Shown here: piece after piece, positions 16,906 through 26,043 of the stretch
Layout of the letters: each line of letters starts with the position of its first letter
How positions within the stretch are numbered: position 1 is the first letter of the stretch
Origin: Bacteroidia bacterium
Lineage (GTDB): Bacteria; Bacteroidota; Bacteroidia; SXHM01
Assembly (NCBI GenBank): GCA_022072225.1
Contig: JAJVIC010000001.1
Coordinates: 1-64,000 of the forward strand
DNA: 64,000 bases
Reading direction: 5' to 3'
Notes under the pieces: model-generated
The model's input: the letters and a program-made list of their open reading frames with translations, nothing else
Told to the model about the DNA's origin: nothing
Databases searched by the model: none
Position numbers and translations under genes: made by a program

Positions 16906-18068
16906 TGAATTTCCTAATATCAGCATTTAAATCTCTTCCAACTCCGTTTTATTACTACGATTTGGAATTATTGAAAGCCAATCTTGCAGCGTTGAAAAAA
17001 GCTTCTTCACCTGAGTATATTGTGCATTACGCACTCAAAGCAAATGCAAACGACAAAATTCTTGCAACAATAAAAAATGCAGGAATAGGAGCAGATTGCG
17101 TGAGCGGTAATGAAGTGAAGAAGGCAGTAGAAGCAGGATTTAAAGCGAATGAAATCGCGTTTGCCGGAGTAGGAAAATCGGATGAGGAAATATTAACAGG
17201 ACTGAAAAGTGATATTTTCTGTTTCAATTCCGAGTCAGCAGAAGAGTTGAAAGTGATTAATGAACTTGCTGCGAAGTACAACAAAATTGCCCGAATAGCT
17301 TTGCGCATAAACCCCAATGTTCACGCCAATACCCACAAATATATTACCACCGGACTGGAAGAAAATAAATTCGGAATCAATTTGTGGGAATTAGATTCGG
17401 TGATGCAGTTGATTAAAAATTGCAGTAACCTGAAACTGATTGGCATTCATTTTCACATAGGCTCTCAAATTAACGATTTAAGTAATTTTAAAAATCTTTG
17501 TACCAAATCAAACGAAATACAGCAATGGTTTGAAGAGCGCAATTATATGCTGGAACATATCAATGTTGGTGGCGGACTTGGTGTAGATTACCACCATCCT
17601 GATGATAATTCCGTTCCAGATTACAAAGGTTATTTTGAGGTCTTTGATAAATTTCTTGAGTTGCGTAAAGAGCAGAAACTGCATTTTGAATTAGGTCGCG
17701 CTATTGTTGCACAATGCGGTAGTCTGATTTCAAAAGTACTGTATGTAAAAAAAGGAGTAAGCACCAGTTTTGTAATACTGGATGCCGGAATGACGGAATT
17801 GATTCGTCCTGCACTTTATCAATCCTACCATAAGATAGAAAACATTTCAACTGCCAATGATCAATTTTCAATTGACAATTCTCATAAGTATGATGTTGTT
17901 GGTCCCATCTGCGAATCGTCTGATTGTTTTGGTAAAGCTGTAATGCTTCCAGAGACAAATCGCGGTGATCTTTTTGCTATCCGCACCACAGGCGCTTACG
18001 GTGAAGTAATGTCTTCAAACTACAACCTGCGTGAAAAAGCAAAGGCGGTTTACTCTGACGAACTATAA
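16902..18068 (+). CDS. lysA: diaminopimelate decarboxylase
   Basis: Encodes 388 residues of a PLP enzyme converting meso-diaminopimelate to lysine. HYALKANAN (about 46-54) contains the PLP lysine, and the HFHIGSQI motif and GGGLGVDY phosphate loop are present. The C-terminal beta domain has GPICESSDCFG, with the cysteine that completes the partner's active site. Between the helix ending YHKIENI and the strand YDVVGP, about 14 residues (STANDQFSIDNSHK) are several longer than I remember for relatives. The DNA there (17861-17884) is the AT-rich CAATTTTCAATTGACAATT, which resembles intergenic repeats. The first two codons are ATGATG, so start 16902 or 16905 is equally possible. Confidence 0.93.
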   Translation: MMNFLISAFKSLPTPFYYYDLELLKANLAALKKASSPEYIVHYALKANANDKILATIKNAGIGADCVSGNEVKKAVEAGFKANEIAFAGVGKSDEEILTGLKSDIFCFNSESAEELKVINELAAKYNKIARIALRINPNVHANTHKYITTGLEENKFGINLWELDSVMQLIKNCSNLKLIGIHFHIGSQINDLSNFKNLCTKSNEIQQWFEERNYMLEHINVGGGLGVDYHHPDDNSVPDYKGYFEVFDKFLELRKEQKLHFELGRAIVAQCGSLISKVLYVKKGVSTSFVILDAGMTELIRPALYQSYHKIENISTANDQFSIDNSHKYDVVGPICESSDCFGKAVMLPETNRGDLFAIRTTGAYGEVMSSNYNLREKAKAVYSDEL

Positions 18069-18072
18069 TAAT

Positions 18073-19314
18073 ATGCTTTGCGAAATTATCACCATCGGAG
18101 ACGAAATTCTTATCGGGCAAATAGTTGATACCAACTCCGCATGGATGGGCGAGCAACTGAATTTGGCAGGGATAAAAGTTCACCAGATTACTTCAGTTTC
18201 TGATAATGCAGAGCATATTGTGAAAGCCCTGGATGAAGCGAAAAACCGTGTTGATTTAATTCTTATTACTGGCGGACTTGGTCCAACGAAAGATGATTTA
18301 ACAAAACACACGCTCGTAAATTATTTTAACACCAAATTGCGTTTTGACGAAGATGTTTATCAGCATGTAAAAGCCTTGTTTGCGCGTTTTGGCAGGGAAG
18401 TAACGGAGCTGAATAAAAAACAAGCCGAAGTTCCGGAAAGCTGCATCGTTATTCACAATGCCAACGGTACTGCACCCGGAATGTGGTTTGAAAAAGAGAA
18501 CAAAATTTTTATTTCCATGCCAGGTGTTCCTTATGAAATGAAGAAGATGATGAGCGCGGAAATTCTTCCGCGCCTGAAACAGAAATTCAGCTTGCCGGCT
18601 ATTGTTCACCGCACGGTTTTAACACAAGGCATTGGCGAATCATTTCTCTCCGAAATTATTGCCGATTGGGAAAATTCATTGGCTGAAAAAAATATAAAAC
18701 TGGCTTATCTCCCTTCGCCCGGGATGGTGCGCTTGCGTTTGTCTGCTTCAGGAAATGATGAAACAACATTGCGAAAAACCATTAATAATAAAGTATCCGA
18801 ACTTGAAAAAATTATTCCACAACATATTTACGGTTACGAAAAAGACAAGCTTGAAGAAATTATTGGTAAACTTTTGAAACAAAAAAATCAGACACTCGCA
18901 CTCGCTGAAAGCTGCTCCGGTGGCTTGATTGCACACATGATTACTTCTGTTCCGGGTTCTTCCGCTTATTTTATGGGCGGTGTGGTTTCGTATTCCAACC
19001 AAAGCAAAATGAATCAACTGGGTGTGAAAAAAGAAACGCTGGAAAAGCACGGGGCGGTTAGCGAAGAAACAGTTACGGAAATGGCGCTCGGAGTAAATGA
19101 AAAATTCATTACCGATTGGGCGGTTGCCACTTCCGGTATTGCAGGACCCGATGGCGGAACAGCAGAAAAACCTGTGGGCACAGTGTGGATTGCTGTTGCA
19201 GGACCAAACGGAATGAAAACAAAGAAATTTCAATTTGGTGGCGACCGCGAGCGCAATATTCAGGTAACGGCAATTACTGCACTGAATATGTTAAGGAAAG
19301 CATTGATTACTTGA
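18073..19314 (+). CDS. cinA: CinA family protein (nicotinamide-nucleotide amidase type)
   Basis: Encodes 413 residues from ATG 18073 (MLCEIITIGDEILIGQ); an upstream in-frame ATG inside lysA is rejected because the family begins at this motif. The N-terminal MoCF-like domain (1-170) has GGLGPTKDDLT, a proposed ADP-ribose or NMN-binding site. The C-terminal amidase domain (about 255-413) has ESCSGGLIAHMIT, with the catalytic Ser, and ATSGIAGPDGGTAEKPVGT. Such proteins deamidate nicotinamide mononucleotide to recycle NAD precursors. The start is four bases after the lysA stop, so it belongs to the same operon. Confidence 0.93.
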   Translation: MLCEIITIGDEILIGQIVDTNSAWMGEQLNLAGIKVHQITSVSDNAEHIVKALDEAKNRVDLILITGGLGPTKDDLTKHTLVNYFNTKLRFDEDVYQHVKALFARFGREVTELNKKQAEVPESCIVIHNANGTAPGMWFEKENKIFISMPGVPYEMKKMMSAEILPRLKQKFSLPAIVHRTVLTQGIGESFLSEIIADWENSLAEKNIKLAYLPSPGMVRLRLSASGNDETTLRKTINNKVSELEKIIPQHIYGYEKDKLEEIIGKLLKQKNQTLALAESCSGGLIAHMITSVPGSSAYFMGGVVSYSNQSKMNQLGVKKETLEKHGAVSEETVTEMALGVNEKFITDWAVATSGIAGPDGGTAEKPVGTVWIAVAGPNGMKTKKFQFGGDRERNIQVTAITALNMLRKALIT

Positions 19315-19338
19315 TTTTATAATTAGCTAATCTGCTAA

Positions 19339-19368
19339 TTGATTCATTAGCTAATCAATTTATCTTTG
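19339..19368 (+). promoter_or_regulatory. promoter of the mutase gene; near-leaderless transcript predicted
   Basis: TTG (19339-19341), exactly 19 bp, then TATCTTTG (19361-19368), a full match to the Bacteroidota consensus. By the usual spacing the start falls at about 19373, two bases before the ATG at 19375. The region upstream carries two ATTAGCTAAT palindromes (19322-19331 and 19346-19355), the second within the spacer, which could be regulator sites or intergenic repeats. Confidence 0.6.
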
Positions 19369-19374
19369 CCCGCA

Positions 19375-22300
19375 ATGTCATCCGAAAAACTCTTCTCCGA
19401 ATTTTCTCCACATACACGCGCTCAGTGGGAAGAGCGCATTCAGAAAGAACTGAAAACTGAAAATATTGCTGCGTATTTCAATCGCGGTGATGCGGATGAA
19501 ATAAGTATCAGCCCGTTTTTTGTTCGTGAAGATTTTAAAAATCTGAAAGACTTCGGAACCCCTTTGTTTCAAAAACAAGGTTGGGAAATTCAGCAACATA
19601 TTACCATTAAAAATCTTGCGGATGCCAATCAGAAAGCATTGGCTGCTTTGCAGGGCGGAGCAACTTCGCTTTATTTCAGTAACGCTGATTTGCTGATGAC
19701 CAAAGCAGATTTGCAACTGCTGCTGAACGGTGTTTTTATTGATGCGGTTTCGCTGCATTTCAGTTCGCAGAACAATCCTGCCGACCTGGTAAAATGCCTT
19801 ACCGAAATTGCCGCACAGCAATACATTGACAAAAATGATTTAAAAGGATCAGTTGAAATTGCACCGCTTGCGGGCAAGGGACATGACGACAGCGAATTAT
19901 CAAAGACAGCAATTTATCTTTTGTTGCTCGATGCTGAGTTGCCCGGTTTTAAAACCATCAGCATTGACGGTGGCATTAATCCATCACTGGTGCAGCAGTT
20001 GGCGCAGGCGCTTTCACAAGCTGATGAATATTTTTCGCGCTTGGTAAAAAGAAATATCGCACCTGGAAAAATTGCAGCGCAGATGCAGTTCAGCTTTTCG
20101 GTGGGCAACGATTATTTTCTGGAAACAGCCAAACTGCGTGCTTTCCGTTTGCTCTGGAAAAAGCTTGCCACAAAATATATTCAGGGGACTATTCCTGAAA
20201 CTTTTGTTCGCACTTACACCACGCTTTCCGCACCTGTAAATAAAAGTAATTACACGAACATGATTCGTTCTGCTTGTTCAGCTATGTCGGCTGTGGCGGG
20301 CGGTTGCGATGCGCTTTGTGTATTGCCATACGATGGAAACGAAAACGAATTTTCCATGCGCAATGCACGTAATGTCCAGTTGGTTTTAAAAGAAGAATCG
20401 TTTTTTGATAAAGTTGCCGATCCTGCAGCCGGTGCGTATTATATTGAAACATTGACTCATGAATTGGCTGAGAAAACATGGAGTTTGCTTCAGTCTGAAG
20501 AACCAAGAATCAAGAATCAAGAAGAAAGAAAAGCAACAGACTACGGACTACAGACTACGGACTCAATCTGGCTTTCTCCCGAAAATATTTCCATAAAATC
20601 CGTTTTCACAAAAGACGAGACAAAACAATTTGAACATCTTGATTTAGCTGCGGGAATTTCTCCTTTCCTCCGAGGACCTTATGCTTCCATGTATCTCGCC
20701 CGCCCCTGGACCATCAGGCAGTATGCGGGTTTCAGCACGGCTGAAGAATCGAATGCATTTTACAGGCGCAACCTTGCAGGCGGACAAATGGGTTTATCCG
20801 TTGCCTTTGATTTGGCAACGCATCGCGGCTATGATTCAGACCACGAGAAAGTAGTAGGTGATGTGGGCAAAGCAGGTGTAGCAATAGATTCCGTGTTAGA
20901 CATGAAAATTTTGTTTGACGGAATTCCATTGGATAAAATGTCGGTTTCCATGACTATGAATGGTGCGGTGCTGCCTGTTCTTGCGTTCTATATTGTAGCT
21001 GCCGAAGAGCAAGGAGTAAAACCGGAACAACTGCAAGGCACCATCCAAAACGATATTCTTAAAGAGTTTATGGTGCGCAACACCTATATCTATCCGCCTG
21101 CGCATTCCATGAAAATTGTGGCTGATATTTTTGAATACACTTCAAAGCACATGAAGAAATTCAACAGTATCAGCATTTCGGGTTATCACATGCACGAAGC
21201 CGGGGCCACTGCCGATATTGAGTTAGCTTACACGCTTGCCGATGGTCTGGAATACATCCGAACCGGTTTGAAAGCCGGTTTGTATATTGATGATTTTGCT
21301 CCGCGACTTTCCTTTTTCTGGGGCATAGGCATGAACCATTTTATGGAAATTGCCAAGATGCGCGCAGGCCGAATGTTGTGGGCAAAACTGGTAAAGCAGT
21401 TCAACCCCAAGGACGAGAAATCAATGGCCTTGCGAACACATTGTCAGACTTCGGGTTGGAGTTTAACCGAGCAAGACCCGTTTAACAATGTAACGCGAAC
21501 CACTGTTGAAGCCATGGCTGCTGTGCTGGGCGGAACACAATCGCTTCACACCAATTCATTGGATGAAGCAGTTGCATTGCCCACTGATTTTTCAGCCGGT
21601 ATCGCCCGCGACACACAAAAATATATTCAGCACGAAACATTGGTTACCAAAGCCATTGACCCCTGGGCAGGTTCTCATTATGTGGAATATTTAACGCATG
21701 AGCTGGCGCAAAAAGCATGGAAACTGATTCAGGAAGTGGAGGAGTTGGGCGGCATGGCAAAAGCCATTGAAACCGGCTTACCAAAAATGCGGATTGAAGA
21801 AGTGGCTGCAAAGCGACAGGCAAGAATTGATTCAGGAAAAGATATTATTGTAGGCGTGAATGCTTACCGCAGTGAGGCTTCGGAGCAATTTGATATTCTG
21901 GAAGTGGACAATGCCGAAGTACGTAAAAACCAGGTTGAACGCCTGCAAAAACTGAAAGCAGAACGCAATGAAACAGAAGTGCAGCAGGCGCTTGATGCAA
22001 TTACCCGGGCTTGTGAAACGGGCAATGGTAATTTACTGGAACTTGCTGTTGATGCTGCGCGCAAACGTGCTACGCTCGGAGAAATTTCATACTCTTGTGA
22101 AAAAATATTCGGTCGTTATAAAGCAGTGACACGTTCCATTTCCAACGTATATTCTTCAGAAGTTCCGGGCGATGAAAATTTTCGCAAAGCCCGCGAAATG
22201 GCAGATGCGTTTGCGAAAAAAGAAGGCAGGCGTCCGCGCATTCTCGTTGCAAAAATGGGACAGGACGGTCACGACCGTGGGGCAAAAGTTATTGCCACTT

Positions 22301-22620
22301 CCTTTGCCGACATGGGTTTTGATGTGGACATTGGTCCGCTGTTTCAGACACCTGCTGAAGTAGCAAAACAAGCCATTGAAAACGATGTGCATATTCTCGG
22401 AATTTCTTCATTGGCAGGCGGACACAAAACCCTCGTTCCGCAATTAATTGAATTGCTCAAAGGCTACGGCAGAGAAGATATTCTGGTGGTTGTGGGCGGT
22501 GTAATTCCCCGTCAGGATTATGAATATTTGGTGAAGGCAGGTGCCACGGCAGTGTTTGGACCGGGTACGGTTATACCTCTTGCCGCGCAAGAGATTTTGG
22601 GAAAGATGATGGGGAAATAA
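19375..22620 (+). CDS. single-chain methylmalonyl-CoA mutase (small- and large-subunit regions fused)
   Basis: Encodes 1081 residues. Residues about 1-375 are a mutase small-subunit-like TIM barrel lacking its own cobalamin-like domain, and about 410-1081 are a complete large subunit. The catalytic half has [36 protein letters not shown] and [12 protein letters not shown]. The B12 domain (about 945-1081) has the lower-ligand motif DGHDRG at about 963 and GISSLAGGH. The enzyme interconverts methylmalonyl-CoA and succinyl-CoA. There is no P-loop domain, so it is not IcmF. The joining segment (about 376-397) is encoded by simple repeats. An upstream TTG at 19366 is rejected because it lies in the -7 element. 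Confidence 0.92.
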   Translation: MSSEKLFSEFSPHTRAQWEERIQKELKTENIAAYFNRGDADEISISPFFVREDFKNLKDFGTPLFQKQGWEIQQHITIKNLADANQKALAALQGGATSLYFSNADLLMTKADLQLLLNGVFIDAVSLHFSSQNNPADLVKCLTEIAAQQYIDKNDLKGSVEIAPLAGKGHDDSELSKTAIYLLLLDAELPGFKTISIDGGINPSLVQQLAQALSQADEYFSRLVKRNIAPGKIAAQMQFSFSVGNDYFLETAKLRAFRLLWKKLATKYIQGTIPETFVRTYTTLSAPVNKSNYTNMIRSACSAMSAVAGGCDALCVLPYDGNENEFSMRNARNVQLVLKEESFFDKVADPAAGAYYIETLTHELAEKTWSLLQSEEPRIKNQEERKATDYGLQTTDSIWLSPENISIKSVFTKDETKQFEHLDLAAGISPFLRGPYASMYLARPWTIRQYAGFSTAEESNAFYRRNLAGGQMGLSVAFDLATHRGYDSDHEKVVGDVGKAGVAIDSVLDMKILFDGIPLDKMSVSMTMNGAVLPVLAFYIVAAEEQGVKPEQLQGTIQNDILKEFMVRNTYIYPPAHSMKIVADIFEYTSKHMKKFNSISISGYHMHEAGATADIELAYTLADGLEYIRTGLKAGLYIDDFAPRLSFFWGIGMNHFMEIAKMRAGRMLWAKLVKQFNPKDEKSMALRTHCQTSGWSLTEQDPFNNVTRTTVEAMAAVLGGTQSLHTNSLDEAVALPTDFSAGIARDTQKYIQHETLVTKAIDPWAGSHYVEYLTHELAQKAWKLIQEVEELGGMAKAIETGLPKMRIEEVAAKRQARIDSGKDIIVGVNAYRSEASEQFDILEVDNAEVRKNQVERLQKLKAERNETEVQQALDAITRACETGNGNLLELAVDAARKRATLGEISYSCEKIFGRYKAVTRSISNVYSSEVPGDENFRKAREMADAFAKKEGRRPRILVAKMGQDGHDRGAKVIATSFADMGFDVDIGPLFQTPAEVAKQAIENDVHILGISSLAGGHKTLVPQLIELLKGYGREDILVVVGGVIPRQDYEYLVKAGATAVFGPGTVIPLAAQEILGKMMGK
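20501..20563 (+). repeat. simple-repeat DNA encoding the mutase linker
   Basis: Positions 20501-20528 contain AAGAATC repeated as AATCAAGAATCAAGAAG. Positions 20536-20549 and 20550-20563 are two perfect tandem copies of ACAGACTACGGACT. Both types are intergenic-style words here (compare 3507-3555), yet they lie in frame and encode the segment ending [10 protein letters not shown] between the two mutase halves. Confidence 0.75.
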
Positions 22621-22644
22621 GATTAGTCCATTTCCAATAAAACA

Positions 22645-22652
22645 TATATTTG
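22645..22652 (+). promoter_or_regulatory. -7 promoter element for the SBBP/PKD surface protein gene
   Basis: TATATTTG (22645-22652) exactly matches TAnnTTTG and continues CATC. TTAG 18 bp upstream (22623-22626) is a poor -33. The predicted leader is about 25 bases. Confidence 0.5.
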
Positions 22653-22681
22653 CATCAAACGCCACCTAAACCCTAAGCGTC

Positions 22682-25600
22682 ATGCAGAAAATCTACACAC
22701 TACTTTTTCTCTTTTTGTCAGCAATGAATTTTGTTTTTGCTGACAATAAAATCCCTGCCAATAAGGTTGGCTCAGATTTTAAATCCGAACCTCGCTTCAC
22801 CGAAAATAAAGGGCAGTGGAATCAAAACATCCGCTACAAGCTGGGCTTGAGCAATGCACATCTTTATCTGGAGCAAAACCGTTTCACCTGGGTTTTTTAT
22901 TCGCCTGAGTTTCTGGAAAGCATACATCCGCATGGCAAGCGCGAAGCATTTACAGGAAATAATGCTTTTGCTTATCACGTTAATTTTCTCAATGCAAATC
23001 CCGCTGCAACAACCTCGGGTAAAAATGCATACTCCGATTACAGCAATTACTTCATCGGCAATGATGAGAAAAACTGGGCTTCGCGCGTGAAGTCATACAA
23101 CGAAGTTCATTACGATGATTTGTATGCAGGCATTGACATGAACATTTATGGAAAGAATGGTTTGCTGAAATACGATTTCATTGTGGCGAAAAACATTGAC
23201 GCATCGCAAATAAAAATGCAGTACGTTGGTGCGGAAAAACTCGCGATCGAAAACGGCAATCTTAAAGTGCATAACACATTCAACACCGTTACCGAACACA
23301 AACCCATTGCATGGCAAACCATCGCGGGCAAGAAAGTTTTTGTTCCCTGCCGCTTTGAATTAAGCAATAACACCGTGTCGTTTTCGTTCCCCAACGGATA
23401 CAACACTAATTACGAATTGGTGATTGACCCTCAGTTAGAATTCTCGACCTACACAGGCTCCACTGCCGATAACTGGGGATACTCGGCCACCTACAACGCT
23501 GCCGGAAATTTTTATGCAGGAGGTATTGCCTTTGCTCCAGGTTATCCAACTACCACCGGTGCCTATCAAATAGGCTTTGGTGGCGGTCCGGGCGGTTTTC
23601 CGTGTGATATTTCGCTTACCAAATACACACCCGATGGCAGCGCACAGGTTTATTCCACCTACCTCGGTGGCTCGGGAAATGAGATGCCGTATTCCATGTT
23701 TGTCAATCAGAACGATGAGGTATTTGTGTTCGGTGCAACGGGTTCATCCAACTTCCCCACTTCTTCGGGCGCTTACGACCAGAGTTTCAATGGCGGAACA
23801 TTTACAACAGTTGACAACGTAATAGAAATGACCAACGGCAGCGATATCATCGTTTCGCGTTTCAGCGCAGACGGAACCAACTTGCTTGCCTCCACTTATT
23901 TTGGCGGAACAGGCAATGACGGATTGAACATTGTTTCTCCGCTCAGCTATAACTACAGCGACCATGCCCGCGGTGAAATTTTTCTTGACGAAAATGGAAA
24001 TGCTGTAATCGGTTCTTGCACCTTCTCTACAGACTTTCCGGTAACACCCGGAGCCTTTCAGCAAACCTATGGCGGCAATCAGGACGGCTGTCTTTTCCGT
24101 CTCGACCCTACATTGAGCAATCTGCACTGGAGCACCTATTTTGGTGGCAACACAGGCGATGCCATTTATTCCATGAAAATAAACAGTGCCGGAACTGTTT
24201 ACGTTTGCGGTGGAACAGCAAGCTCTGATTTTCCTGCTACTCCCGGTGTGCTGCATACAGCTTTTCAGGGCGGAATTGTAGATGGTTTTGTTGCCGCTTT
24301 TAATCCCGCTGATGCCGATATGTGGCGTTCATCTTTCATCGGCACCAATCAATACGACCAGAGTTATTTCATAGAAATTGATGGTGATGATGATGTGTAC
24401 CTTTACGGACAAACACTGGGGAATTATCCTGTTACCAACGGTGTTTATTCCAATCCCGGCAGCAAACAATACATCCATAAAATAGATAGTTTGTTAGAGA
24501 ATACGTATTTCTCAACCGTGTTTGGTGACGGAGGTGCATTCTTAAATCTTTCGCCCACTGCTTTTCTTGTTGATGTATGCGAAAAAATTTACATCGCAGG
24601 TTGGGGAGGAACGGTAAATACGAGCAATGGTTTGGGCGCTAATCTTGGCTATACTACCGGATTACCTACTACCGGTGATGCCTATCAGCAAACCACTGAC
24701 GGCAGCGATTTTTATTTCATGGTTTTGGAACAGGATGCCACTGCACTGCTGTACGGAACATTCTTTGGCGGCAACGGAACAGCTGAACACGTTGATGGAG
24801 GTACAAGCCGTTTCGATAAAAGCGGAATTATATACGAAGCAGTTTGTGCCGGTTGTGGTGGCAGTGATATGTTTCCTACAACACCGGGAGCATGGTCGCA
24901 AAGCAATAACAGCACCAATTGTAATTTGGGTTCTATCAAGTTCCGAATTCAGCTTTCCGAAGTGGAGGTAAATGTGGAAGTAGATAATATTTCATCAACA
25001 GGTTGCGCACCTTTCACCGTTGATTTTCTTGCTAACGGTGTAAACGCGCAAGGCTACTACTGGGATTTTGGTGATGGTGATACATCTACGCTGGAAGACC
25101 CTACCCATATTTATAACGACACCGGAACCTACACCGTTATGGTAATCGGTTACGATAGCCTTACCTGCGCAGGTCTTGCGTTTTTAGATACTTCGTATGC
25201 AACCATTACTGTTTTTGACGGCAACCTCAATACGTTTGCAGGCAATGCTACAAGTATTTGTACAGGTGATACCGTTCAGTTAGGCGCTACTGCCGTTTCA
25301 GGTTTAACATACCAATGGAGTCCCTCAACCGGATTGAGCGATGCAAATATTGCAAACCCGCTGGCTGCACCGCTTGAAACCACTACTTATATTCTTACTG
25401 CAGCAAACCCGAGTTGTGAAGGAACAGACACCGTAACTGTAACAATAGTTGAAAAAGCGCCTACGGACTTTACGGTTGAACTTACTCCTGCCTGCGAAGG
25501 TGTTCATGCAAAATTTACCAACACTACTCCCGATGCGGTGCAGTATTTCTGGAACTTTGGCGGTGAAGCAACTTCAACCGAAGCTAATCCCGAACACAAT

Positions 25601-25975
25601 TACGATGTGTTTGACAACAACGATACTATTACGCTTGTTACCATCAATTCACTCGGTTGCGCAGACACTTTACGTTTCGACACTTCCGGTATTCAACTCG
25701 TCAATATTTTCCCTGATTCTATTCCAAATATTTTTACACCCAATGGCGATGCGCTGAACGAATGTTTCATCACCGGCATTGGCACTGCCTATGACGATTG
25801 TTTTTACATGATCATTTACAACCGCTGGGGCCGCAAAGTTTTTGAAACCGACAAATCAAGCGACTGCTGGAATGGCTTGTATAACGAAAAGCGCGATGCC
25901 GATGAAGGAACCTATTTCTACATCATCCGCATCAAAGAAGAAGAGTACCACGGGTTTTTCCAATTGAAAAAGTAA
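22682..25975 (+). CDS. T9SS-exported adhesin-like protein with SBBP repeats, PKD domains and gliding-type C-terminal domain
   Basis: Encodes 1097 residues. Residues 1-20 are a signal peptide. About 38-245 is the FTENKGQWNQNI domain that precedes SBBP beta-propellers in this phylum. About 250-760 contains repeated STYLGGSGNE/STYFGGTGND-type SBBP blades. PKD domains follow (YYWDFGDGDTSTLEDP about 800, YFWNFGGEATSTEANP about 960), with an Ig-like segment between. The tail (IFTPNGDALNECF...YNRWGRKVFE...DEGTYFYIIRI) is the type B T9SS/gliding-motility sorting domain. The protein is expected on the cell surface in adhesion or motility. It has its own promoter and is not obviously in an operon. Confidence 0.9.
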   Translation: MQKIYTLLFLFLSAMNFVFADNKIPANKVGSDFKSEPRFTENKGQWNQNIRYKLGLSNAHLYLEQNRFTWVFYSPEFLESIHPHGKREAFTGNNAFAYHVNFLNANPAATTSGKNAYSDYSNYFIGNDEKNWASRVKSYNEVHYDDLYAGIDMNIYGKNGLLKYDFIVAKNIDASQIKMQYVGAEKLAIENGNLKVHNTFNTVTEHKPIAWQTIAGKKVFVPCRFELSNNTVSFSFPNGYNTNYELVIDPQLEFSTYTGSTADNWGYSATYNAAGNFYAGGIAFAPGYPTTTGAYQIGFGGGPGGFPCDISLTKYTPDGSAQVYSTYLGGSGNEMPYSMFVNQNDEVFVFGATGSSNFPTSSGAYDQSFNGGTFTTVDNVIEMTNGSDIIVSRFSADGTNLLASTYFGGTGNDGLNIVSPLSYNYSDHARGEIFLDENGNAVIGSCTFSTDFPVTPGAFQQTYGGNQDGCLFRLDPTLSNLHWSTYFGGNTGDAIYSMKINSAGTVYVCGGTASSDFPATPGVLHTAFQGGIVDGFVAAFNPADADMWRSSFIGTNQYDQSYFIEIDGDDDVYLYGQTLGNYPVTNGVYSNPGSKQYIHKIDSLLENTYFSTVFGDGGAFLNLSPTAFLVDVCEKIYIAGWGGTVNTSNGLGANLGYTTGLPTTGDAYQQTTDGSDFYFMVLEQDATALLYGTFFGGNGTAEHVDGGTSRFDKSGIIYEAVCAGCGGSDMFPTTPGAWSQSNNSTNCNLGSIKFRIQLSEVEVNVEVDNISSTGCAPFTVDFLANGVNAQGYYWDFGDGDTSTLEDPTHIYNDTGTYTVMVIGYDSLTCAGLAFLDTSYATITVFDGNLNTFAGNATSICTGDTVQLGATAVSGLTYQWSPSTGLSDANIANPLAAPLETTTYILTAANPSCEGTDTVTVTIVEKAPTDFTVELTPACEGVHAKFTNTTPDAVQYFWNFGGEATSTEANPEHNYDVFDNNDTITLVTINSLGCADTLRFDTSGIQLVNIFPDSIPNIFTPNGDALNECFITGIGTAYDDCFYMIIYNRWGRKVFETDKSSDCWNGLYNEKRDADEGTYFYIIRIKEEEYHGFFQLKK

Positions 25976-26005
25976 TTACAGGTTGAACTGCAAAAAAATA
26001 TGCTG

Positions 26006-26032
26006 CTTTGCGTCTTAGTGCCTCAGCGGTGA
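26006..26032. repeat. intergenic repeat of the CTTTGCGTC type
   Basis: CTTTGCGTCTTAGTGCCTCA followed by GCGGTGA (26006-26032) resembles a CTTTGCGTCTxTGCGCCTCTGCGGTGA-like repeat that I recall from intergenic DNA of many bacteria. It lies between two co-directional genes and has no evident promoter match. Confidence 0.45.
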
Positions 26033-26043
26033 AAATTTAATTT

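Noticed and set aside
18031-19314. cinA starting at 18031
   Set aside because: The extra 14 residues are read from the lysA end in another frame; the family starts at ATG 18073.
19322-19355. ATTAGCTAAT pair as a terminator for cinA
   Set aside because: Two separate short palindromes with no T-tract after them; more likely repeat or regulator sites.
19375-22620. IcmF (isobutyryl-CoA mutase fused to its G-protein chaperone)
   Set aside because: The B12 domain is at the C-terminus and no P-loop GTPase domain is present; the N-terminal part is a mutase small-subunit-like barrel.
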